16,453 nt of DNA from Psilocybe azurescens (taxonomy: Eukaryota > Basidiomycota > Agaricomycetes > Agaricales > Agrocybaceae). The DNA lies in NCBI GenBank assembly GCA_023853785.1, contig JAJIRX010000971.1:1-16453 (forward strand), read 5' to 3'. The first letter of the stretch is position 1. The number at the start of each line of letters is the position of its first letter. Positions 9,099-16,453 of this stretch are shown one piece after another. Both the position numbers and the translations under genes were made by a program. The notes below the pieces were generated by a model that saw only the letters and a list, made by a program, of their open reading frames with translations, did no database searches and was not told the origin of the DNA.

Positions 9099-9945
9099 GG
9101 GTAATATGTAGACTCGAGGAGATACCCTGAGCGAGCATATTCTTGTGGAATTTGTTCATTATAACTGATCGCGTAGATTCAAGGTCGAGTAGAAGACATA
9201 GGGACTGCATGGGAGATATTGAGGCGTATCTCAACTGAACCCATAGACATCTTGAAGCGCGCTAGAAGTTTAATCTGAAGACACTTTTCATACCGCAGGA
9301 TATAACACCCACCCGGACGTAGCCGCATTTGGTGGTCACGACAGGGGTATGCAAAGTTCAGTACGATGCGTGTATCAGTGCAAATTTCAGAAGCGAGGTG
9401 TCAGAGGACTTGGATAAACGTGGCCGGCGGACAAGAGATACCGGCTCGTCTCGTGGAGTCCTTATAGTTTGAAATAAGGATGTCAGGTTGATAGCATGTG
9501 TGGGGATTATATGTAGCACGATGGAATAGGGAAAGTGCCATCACAGTTTCTGTCTCGTGCTGGGGAGGCTGCAACATACGGGAAACTTCTTGTCCGTGAT
9601 TGACCACCCTTCAACTGGTGCCACAAAACTTTGACATATAACATATCATACTCATATCGAGAGATAAAATCTCAGTATCAACGTTATCCAGTCTACTGTT
9701 AGTCTGTTACCCCATCTCTCTCGAAGAACCCGCCGGAATTTTGAACGTGTACGTGTAATTAATCGTTTTAAGACTCTGTAAGACTTATACAAATTGAACA
9801 GTGTTTTAGAAGCTTGTAAGAAAGTAAAAACTGATGTATCAATGCGATAATATATGCTTTCTAGCCACCATTGTACCATCGATAATGTAGAGATTTGCAA
9901 TTGGGAGCTTAACTGTGTTGACTGATAACATTCTTTCATTAGTTG
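9099..9945. repeat. PB: 5'-flanking block of copy B
   Basis: Homologous to PA and PC. Over about 9420-9510 it is almost identical to PC and clearly different from PA, although gene B itself is the outlier among the genes. A deletion of about 150 bp removes the distal part, so TTCTTTCATTAGTTGATCC joins directly to spacer U3 (about 9940). No gene is called; the ORF at 9401-9607 is disrupted relative to the other copies. Confidence 0.75.
9158..9163 (-). promoter_or_regulatory. TATA-like site upstream of copy B
   Basis: TATAAT (minus strand, in GTTATAATGAAC) lies about 60 bp upstream of the ATG. It is kept at the same distance in copies A (4672-4677) and C (13217-13222). Conservation may simply follow from recent duplication, so promoter function is uncertain. 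Confidence 0.3.
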
Positions 9946-11830
9946 ATCCGGTCAAAAGCGAATAGTTTGATTTAGGGGCGCAGTCGTTCAGCACGTGGCC
10001 AGAGATTTGTCATCGGAATCATGCGTTCGATTTGTTTTGCCCCTTCCACTTGCCTTCCCCTCCCCAAGTTATGTAAGATTCCACATAAACCTTCCGAAGC
10101 TTCTCCTTTGGCTTCTTTGTACTATCAATTGTCTCGATACACAATCCTTTCGCCAACGAGCTTCTCGTCTGAAACATCACGAAGACCAATCCTTCCGCAA
10201 ACGGCGAGTGAACAGACTATCAAACTATCTCTGCATACGGTGTGGATTTGTTGAAAAAATAATGCTCGTTCGTTATATTCAAGCTGCCCACTTGATGCAT
10301 CGCCTCATCTTGTGATCTCTTCTTCCCCTTCAAAGCTCACGGTAATGTCCGCCCATCATCTTCCCACTTTTATCTCAACCGGTGAACAGTAAGACATATG
10401 GCAGTTACGCCAATGTACTACAAACCGACGCTCCCAGCCTTTCAACTTAGTGCCTTATTCCATCCTCAAGCCGATACTCCTCGTCTAACGTGTATTCAGC
10501 TCTTCCTACACATCCCCATCGTTGATCCATTCTCTTTCCGACCCCTCGCTGAATACACATACGCGCTCGATACCGTCAATCTACCACTCTAAGAACACAC
10601 GGCCAATATACCAAGTGTACATGGGCAACCTTCTACTCGGCAATCTTCGAAAATTTCTGTACGGTGCTGCGACTCGTTGAGGATTGGAAGCGAAAAGAGG
10701 ACTGGGGTCAGGAGTGAGCGGCATAAGTTCGATTATGAACGAGAAGCCATGCACCGCAACGAGTCGTTACGCTACTTTCGGTGTGGAGAAGGACGTGTAT
10801 ACCGGCGAGTGGGAGCTATATCGCGGCTCACGGATAGGCAACATGTCCGTTTCCTCAGCGGGTATCCCAGGATCCGTCGCCTCAACAGTAACACATCATT
10901 CCAGAATGGACAGCGCCATACCTTCGTCCACATCCATGTCAGCATCAGCGCCCACGTCTAACTCTCATTCTGATAGCAGTTGAACGCGCGCCGAATCTGA
11001 TTGAGGAACCCCTGCACTATCCAAGGCATCGTGCTGAGACATCCCTCTCTATGCCCAGCTTCTCGATTATTATGGGTTGCGACGGGAGGTCCGCGGGCCC
11101 AAACTCCCTGGAGGGGAGTGTCTATCCCTCCTCATACAACTTCCTCACATCAGCCTCAGCGTAAGTCGCAACATACGCCTTCTAATATGCCAATATTTCA
11201 TCATGACAGCTCTCTCGCCACTCCCTCACTGGGCTTGAATTAGGACGCCTGGAATAGACGTGGGCAGAATATATTTCCTTCGTACAGCGCATACAAGCTT
11301 TCGGGTTTATGACGTGAAGTGTGTTGGGCGCTGGTATCGTGCATAGATGGGCGTCGGGGAAGAAAGGGAAAGAGTGCGCCCCTTCGTCGGGGATGGAGAT
11401 GAGGCTGGAGTCTCCGGGCTTTTTGCGGTTGGTGGTGGTGGTATCGCTGCTGTTGGGCTGTAACAGAGTCTGAGTGGCGTGGTGAGTGAAACATTCAGCG
11501 TTTGAGTATTCGATCTTGGTTCTGGATGTGATTTAGCTCGAAGGGATGGCCTTTCTTGAAGCTAAGCATTCAAAGTAGGGCCTCCCAGGTTCCACGTTAA
11601 TCTAGAATGACTCGTCAACCCTACATGAACAAGGAAGCAATGGATTATTGGTAGCTTGCTGGCCGTCCAATACGAGTACTCATGTCACCTGATTACGAGG
11701 TTTCTTTTTTCAAATGACGGGGTATAAATAGTCTATGGGAAATATTTATATGAGACAAAGGTTGGAACGTAAAGTCGCGAAAAACCTATTCGATAATCGA
11801 TAACTCTACAATCGCGGGTCATTTTACCCT
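9946..11830. repeat. U3: spacer block of the tandem unit, longest undisturbed copy
   Basis: From 9943 it matches U1 (from 1861) almost base for base, except for about 450 bp (10050-10497) missing from U1. That extra part is also present, diverged, in U2, so U1 lost it. Short plus-strand ORFs (10398-10592, 10677-10961, 10684-10983) include the peptides seen in U1, one ending in a Ser-rich stretch (SSTSMSASAPTSNSHSDSS). No conserved start, splice sites or domain were found and frames differ between copies, so no gene is called. The TATAAATA-like site is at 11723-11730. Confidence 0.75.
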
Positions 11831-13156
11831 TTAAACCTGATTGTCTCTAATAGTACCATCCACAGTACATTCCCTCTTCATTTCAACCTCCTCCGGCGTC
11901 ACATCATCCGCGAGAACTGAAACGCTCATTCCACCTCCGGTAGTATCTCTACTGCCGCCACTCCCGTGCTGCGACCCAAATTGCAAGCCAGATATGTGAG
12001 TGACTGTTGGTGCAACTGCATTGCTGGGATTCGTAAGGGCGATTCTAGCGACAAGGATTGTTGGAGCCATCCCCTGATTCTGGGTAAGACACACAAGATT
12101 ATAAGCCAGATGACTAGAGGCTACGTACAGTAACAAAGATCTGCACTGGTTCCACGTAGTACCCAACTACATCCAAGGGTGGATTCCAACACGATGAATG
12201 ATGGAAGCACATAGCAGATAGCATCGACAAGGAGCACGAGGGAGTATGCCGCGGCTGACTCAACGACTATAACCCAAACACGATTGAACAGTCTTCTCGA
12301 AGGTGTACCGTTTTCACGAGAGGCCGAATATATTCTATATCCGATGATGAAGGTTGTAATCATCGTAGTGCCAAGCGACACGAATATAGATGCACTTGAG
12401 TTATATTATTGAATAATTTGGCGTTTACGTCGCTGGTTAGCTGACCGTTTGTACCTGCAAGAGCTATAGATGCAACGAAGAGACCTGGGATAACGTGCCG
12501 TTAGTCGAATAATTATGCGAAACCTTCATCCGTAACTGACAGGATTCCGCAACGAAAAGTGCGACAGGTACCAAAATTATTCGGAGCGATTTTCCCCAGA
12601 TATGGTAGCACCTCCATATCTGTAGGCACATTGATGAGAACGATGCAAGAGATATAACAAAACATAGTTACCAGTAGTCCATCGGATACAACAAACGAAG
12701 AGTAGGTCAGAAAATCAGCAAATACCCAGACCCATGGGGACCTCCTTCCACGGTCGAAATAAAAATGGTCTCTCGCGTATCTCCATTAATTACGACATCC
12801 AAGTCAATAGAATACCATTGCTCGATGAACTGGGAGAGGCAAAGCAGGTAGAGAGCAGATATGGCCGATAGGACGACACGACGGTTCATGTTCGCTGGTT
12901 TTTCGGACACTGTACGACGTATTGTTGAGTTTTTGTTTTTCAAGTAGAAGGAAGCGACGTACTGTAGAGATACATTGTTCCAGCGTATACCATCGTATAT
13001 ATACCTGACAGACGTAAGACAGACATAAGTTTGTGGTGTTGACATTGACAAATGAGATTCACCCATTAGAAAGTTGAAAAGCATTGAGGCATTGAGGCTA
13101 GCGTTGATTATAGCCTCCTGAATGTGGACTGAGACTGTAGTACTGGGTTCAGGCAT
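11831..13156 (-). pseudogene. Copy C of tandem seven-TM gene, frameshifted
   Basis: Exons by homology to B are 13063-13156, 12963-13004, 12672-12894, 12541-12619, 12129-12484 and 11831-12073; all introns keep GT and AG. The start MPEPSTTVSVHIQEAIINAS, second exon IYTMVYAGTMYLY and third-exon NMNRRVVLSAISALYLLCLS are well kept. The tail matches B to the stop. Lesions relative to B are one base missing near 12738 (after EGG, apparently the same as in A), two extra bases near 12401-12405, and one extra base near 12181. The two insertions together make exon 5 three bases longer, so about 73 codons between them are shifted. The net change over the gene is not a multiple of three. It shares the 58-bp intron 1 and GTCAGT donor with A, so its coding part is closer to A than to B. 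Most likely a pseudogene. Confidence 0.85.
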
Positions 13157-14095
13157 AGGGGAATATGTAGACACGAGGAGATACCCTGAGCGAGCAGATT
13201 CTTATTGAATTCGTTCATTATAACTGATCGCATGGATTCAAGGCGAATAGAAGACATGGACACTGCATGGAAGATATTAAGGCATATCTCCACTGAACCC
13301 ATATACATCCTGAAGCGCGCTAGAAGTTTAGTCTGAAGACACTTCTCATACCGTAGGATATAATACCTGGCCGGACGTAGCCGCATTTGGTGGTCGCGAC
13401 AGGGGTATGCAAAGTGCAGCACGATGCGTGTATCATGTGCAAATTTCAGAAGCGAGGTGTCAGAGGACTTGGATAAATGTGGCCGGCGGACAAGAGATAC
13501 CGGCTCGTCTCGTGGAGTCCTTATAGTTTGAAATAAGGATGTCAGGTTGATAGCATGTGTGAGGATCATATGTAGCGCTATGGAATAGGAAAGTGCCATC
13601 ACAGTTTCTGTCTCGTGCTGGTAAGGCTGCAACGTACGGGAAATTTCTTGTCCGTGATTGACCACCCTTCAACTGGTGCCACAACACTTTGACATATAAT
13701 ATATCATACTTGTATGAATGTATATCGACAGACAAATTCCCAGTATCGACATTACCCAGTCTACTGTTACCCATCTCTCGAAGAACCCGGAATTTTCAAC
13801 GTGTACGTGTAATCAATCATTTTAAGACTCTGTAAGACTTATATAAATTGAACAGTGTTTTAGAAGCTAGTAAGAAAGTAAAAACTGATGTATGAATGCC
13901 ATCATATATGCTTTCTGGCTACCATTGTACAATCGATAATGTAGACATTTGCTAGTGGGAGCTCAACTGTGTTGACTGATAACATTCTTTCATGGTAATG
14001 TCATATTCATGCCTGTTGTCCCATAGCTCATTACATAACACTTAGATCTAGTCAATCAGCAATTTGACGTAGCGGTGAACATGATACGGCAACGA
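13157..14095. repeat. PC: 5'-flanking block of copy C, right end of the array
   Basis: Homologous to PA and PB and, in its distal part, to P0. It keeps the TTCTTTCATGGTAATGTCATATTC segment lost from PA and PB (written here only as a landmark). Homology ends at 14095: the other copies continue after GCAAC-AT with TGGCATTTAC, while here ATC-rich simple sequence follows. The 185-codon minus ORF at 13108-13665 depends on a single extra T near 13436 that joins two frames, so it is not called as a gene. Confidence 0.75.
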
Positions 14096-14145
14096 TCTAT
14101 ATCTATAATTAATATCTTTAATATCTATAATCTATCTATTCTATC
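14096..14145. repeat. ATCT-rich simple-sequence tract at the array break
   Basis: TCTATATCTATAATTAATAT and variants of TCTA/ATCT fill this stretch, and the tract resumes at 14616-14642 after the MITE. It begins with TC exactly where array homology ends, after an A. It may be the host tract into which the MITE inserted, or the start of a Helitron-like insertion. Confidence 0.7.
14138..14145. repeat. Target-site duplication of the MITE, left copy (right copy 14616-14623)
   Basis: ATTCTATC is identical on both sides. Removing the element plus one copy restores a continuous ATCT-rich tract. Confidence 0.75.
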
Positions 14146-14615
14146 CAAGGGGTACCGGGATGACGACCCGTGACCCGAGGTGGGGGGAGCCGGAGGCCTT
14201 AAAAATTTATTTTTTCAGTCGTTAAGCCTCAAATTCTGGGCCATTGTGAGATAAGGAACTCCCTCTCAAGGTTTAAGAGAAATAAATGAGCCATAGAAGA
14301 CAATTTCAGCTCTTAATAGATTTGTTTTTCTGTTTTCTGTCTGACGATGGCATCTGTGGTGGGTCCATGTCACATAATAAAAGTGGCAATCCATCTGAAT
14401 GCTTCTGAAAATTCTTCAAACTGTTTTGGCTGACTTATTTATGACTATACATGACCAAATCCAACATAAAATAGACTTCATATGCCAAAAACTTGGTTTG
14501 TGTTTTTTATAGCCATCAAAACATACCCTATATAGAGGGGAGGGAGGGGGGGTCCAGGAGGCCTTACAAAAAAATATCTACCCTGGGTGTTTTCCAACAT
14601 TCCGGTACCCCCTTG
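14146..14615. mobile_element. hAT-like MITE, 470 bp, with 8-bp target duplication
   Basis: The left end reads CAAGGGGTACCGGGATG and the right end, reversed, CAAGGGGGTACCGGAATG. This is a terminal inverted repeat of 17-18 bp with one indel and one mismatch. ATTCTATC flanks both sides (14138-14145 and 14616-14623). An 8-bp duplication and CA-beginning termini are typical of hAT transposons. No transposase is encoded, so it would be moved by a related full-length element elsewhere. Near each end a direct repeat occurs: a G-run followed by GGAGGCCTTA and an A-run (about 14182-14205 and 14544-14570). The flanking sequence is repetitive, which slightly weakens the target-duplication evidence. Confidence 0.82.
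14537..14552 (+). other. G-quadruplex-type motif inside the MITE
   Basis: GGGGAGGGAGGGGGGG has four runs of at least three G with one-base loops. It lies in the right subterminal region, next to the GGAGGCCTTA repeat. Confidence 0.5.
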
Positions 14616-14636
14616 ATTCTATCTATCTTCTATCTA

Positions 14637-14750
14637 TCTATAATATAAGAGAGCACGATGACTAAGGTTACCCGAAAAGGAGAATCATCTATAATATAAG
14701 AGAAGGTTTTTCTAAAAAAGGAAGTACAATGACTAAGGATTTCAGAAAAG
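14637..14750 (+). mobile_element. Two tandem Helitron-like 5' ends
   Basis: TCTATAATATAAGAGA occurs at 14637 and 14688, each preceded by A. Each is followed by an ATGACTAAGG segment (14668 and 14729) and a GAAAAGG segment. Helitrons begin with TC and insert between A and T, and AT-rich starts of the TCTATA type are common among them. The 51-bp spacing suggests a duplicated 5' end or one truncated copy abutting another. No Rep/helicase gene is in the window, so any element here is non-autonomous or incomplete. The matching 3' end (hairpin then CTRR) is not seen. Confidence 0.4.
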
Positions 14751-16189
14751 GAAATTTCAAATTACTTAATCATGACAAAGCACACAGCTGTGTTTTGGGG
14801 CCTGCAACGGAGCCTTTTGAAATAAACAACCAGTGGGTGATGGCAAACAATGAATTTGGTGCCACACAGCCTAAAGAAACATTCTGTGCCTAAATAATAC
14901 ACCCTCAGTATATCTTCTATTAGCTATATCAGCTGTATTGACACAGCTTTGAGTGGCTTCGGGAACAAATAATATGTACACTCTTGCATGCACAGTGCAC
15001 CAAGAGCAAGTGGGTCAATAAATCTGTGTTAAAGACTATTTGAATGGGATATTTCTGTCTGTAGATATTGTGGTTGTTTGACACCTTTTAATGGAGACTA
15101 TGTATTTTATAAATGAGTAGAAAGGCTGAAATAAATACCACTGAATAAATATTAAAACAGGAGGTATTGTGGACAGTGAACATGTTGGTATGGAATGAAG
15201 TATGGTTGGAACTATTTAAATAAAATAAAGGTGTAGATAGGAAGATAACACTGGGATACAATTTTGCAATTGAAAATAGATGGTATCCAGTGCTGTACAG
15301 GTGATAAAACTATGTTTTTGAGAAAGAAGCTCCAATATGCTTTACTCATGTAAAAATAAATACACTGTTAACTATTCGGTGTAAGAATTGACTTTTAAAT
15401 GTTATTCTGCTATAAGCTGTAGATTGATGTGACTAATTTGCAGCATGAATGTAGTGGGATTCAGGGGCAGCTATTTTGATTATGAAGAGAAAAAGTGTAA
15501 GCTATGGATTTTAAAATAGCAGTGTTGCAGATGCTGTGGATATCAAAACATTGTTGGATAGTCAATAAATAGTCAAGTAATGTAATAAATATAGGGTATC
15601 AGAGACAATGATTGATGAATCCTTGAGAGTGGGTGGGGTGGTGGAGTGGTGGAGGTGGGAGTGGATCAATAGGTATGAACTGCAGTTGGTAGCAAGAATG
15701 AGTTGAATGTTGGAACCATTGTTTAAATAGTATTCATAACATAGATAATGTAAGCTATGAAATTTAAAATAGCACAGTGCTGCAGGTGCTGTGCATATCA
15801 GGTTATTGCTGGATAGTCAATGGGTGGTGGAGTATTGTATAAGATATAGAGTAGCAGAGGCAATGATTGATGAATGTTTGGAAGTGGAATGGGCAGAGGT
15901 GTAAATTTAAAAGAGCATGGTGGAGAAGATACCATGAAATGATTGCAGCAAGTGTGATATAGTTCCAAATATTAGTTGATTTTTGTTGAATATGTGCAAA
16001 ACAATGAAATATTTAAATGTGGATGGTGCTGTAGATGATGTGTATAAAATGTTTGTATATTTGTGAACTGTTATTGATTATGAATTGGACTATGGAGCTA
16101 TAGTTCCAGCAAGCTGTTAGGCTGGCTGTGAAGCAGAGGAGAGAGAGATGAGTGGATCTCAGATCCTCTGATGTGTTATATGAGTGATG
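14751..16189. other. AT-rich, C-poor body of a probable mobile element, no gene
   Basis: No ORF of note and no splice pattern. The only small ORF is 54 codons at 14729-14893 (MTKDFRKGNF...), without known resemblance. The plus strand is poor in C: 15601-15660 has 29 G and 3 C, and 15901-15960 has 16 G and 5 C. This contrasts with the more balanced array to the left and suggests a distinct origin. The stretch contains the 253-bp-spaced repeats listed separately and leads into the hairpin repeats at 16190. Confidence 0.6.
15497..15885 (+). repeat. Diverged direct repeats, about 135 bp each, spaced 253 bp
   Basis: Copy 1 (15497 to about 15632) and copy 2 (15750 to about 15885) share GTAAGCTATG, TTTAAAATAGCA, AGTG-TGCAG-TGCTGTG, TTGGATAGTCAAT-like and CAATGATTGATGAAT segments in the same order. 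A weaker third copy may start near 16004 (GAAATATTTAAATGTGGATG). The repeats are decayed and noncoding. Confidence 0.65.
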
Positions 16190-16453
16190 AATATTATTTA
16201 TTTTTTAAATGAGGCAGTGCAAAACACTGACAAACAGGGGAGATGAGCGCAGCTCATCTCCCAATGAATTATATGAATAAACAATATTATTTATTTTTCA
16301 ATAAGATGGTGCAAATCACTGACAAATAAGGGAGGGGGATGAGCACAGCTCATCTCCCAATGTGTTATATACATAGATAACCAATATTATTTACTTTTTT
16401 TCAATGAGGGAGGCGCAGGCGCCGACAAGCGAGGAGTCTGGGGCGCAGCCCAT
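16190..16453 (+). repeat. Tandem 93-100-bp repeats each carrying a hairpin, cut by the right edge
   Basis: Units begin AATATTATTTA at 16190, 16283 and 16383. Each continues with a T-run, a G-TG-CAAA-CACTGACAAA segment, a hairpin and CCCAAT-like sequence. Hairpins are GAGATGAGC-GCA-GCTCATCTC in unit 1, GGGGGATGAGC-ACA-GCTCATCTCCC (one mismatch) in unit 2, and TGGGGC-GCA-GCCCA (incomplete at the edge) in unit 3. A degenerate earlier unit ends at 16189. Such hairpins would suit the 3' region of a Helitron, but the end is outside the window. Confidence 0.7.

Noticed and set aside
13108..13665. 185-codon minus ORF in the PC block
   Set aside because: It exists only because of a single extra T near 13436 that fuses two frames. 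In A and B the corresponding frames are broken, and it overlaps exon 1 of the seven-TM gene in another frame.
14729..14893. 54-codon plus ORF (MTKDFRKGNF...) with a purine-rich lead
   Set aside because: Lies in a probable mobile element, matches nothing known, and the bacterial-looking leader has no meaning in a fungal nuclear gene.
16190..16453. CRISPR-like array
   Set aside because: The units are 93-100 bp, diverged along their whole length and without unique spacers; the DNA is fungal.

Overview
The window looks like nuclear DNA of a mushroom-forming basidiomycete (Agaricomycetes). Three things point there. Protein-coding exons are split by very short GT-AG introns of 46-68 bp. The left edge carries a piece of a basidiomycete-type laccase. 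Most of the window is a tandem array of a seven-transmembrane protein family that is typical of, and strongly expanded in, Agaricomycetes. The species cannot be told from the sequence. No tRNA, rRNA, CRISPR array or prokaryotic-style operon was seen.

Layout, left to right. Bases 1-293 (minus strand) hold a laccase fragment running off the left edge, with one intron and one apparent frameshift. Bases 294-1387 hold no convincing gene; one possible last exon lies at 931-1054 (minus). From about 1388 to 14095 there is a tandem array of units of about 4.1-4.5 kb. Each unit has a seven-TM gene on the minus strand (G), a conserved 5'-flanking block (P) and a longer spacer block (U). The order on the plus strand is P0-U1-G(A)-PA-U2-G(B)-PB-U3-G(C)-PC. 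Only the middle gene B (7786-9098; six exons, 345 codons plus stop) can be read intact. Copies A (3297-4611) and C (11831-13156) keep the same five introns but carry frameshifts, one of them apparently shared. A 331-bp solo LTR (5832-6162) with a 5-bp target duplication interrupts spacer U2.

At about 14095 homology to the array stops and a mobile-element cluster begins. It holds an ATCT-rich tract, a 470-bp hAT-like MITE with an 8-bp target duplication (14146-14615), and tandem Helitron-like 5' ends (14637 and 14688). After these comes an AT-rich, C-poor body with internal 253-bp-spaced repeats. The window ends inside a series of 93-100-bp repeats, each with a hairpin (16190 onward).

Functionally the window has one probably active gene, a seven-TM surface protein of unknown ligand. 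It sits in an array shaped by tandem duplication, gene decay, possible gene conversion and transposon insertion. Exon boundaries were worked out by hand from splice signals and comparison of the three copies; transcript data were not available.
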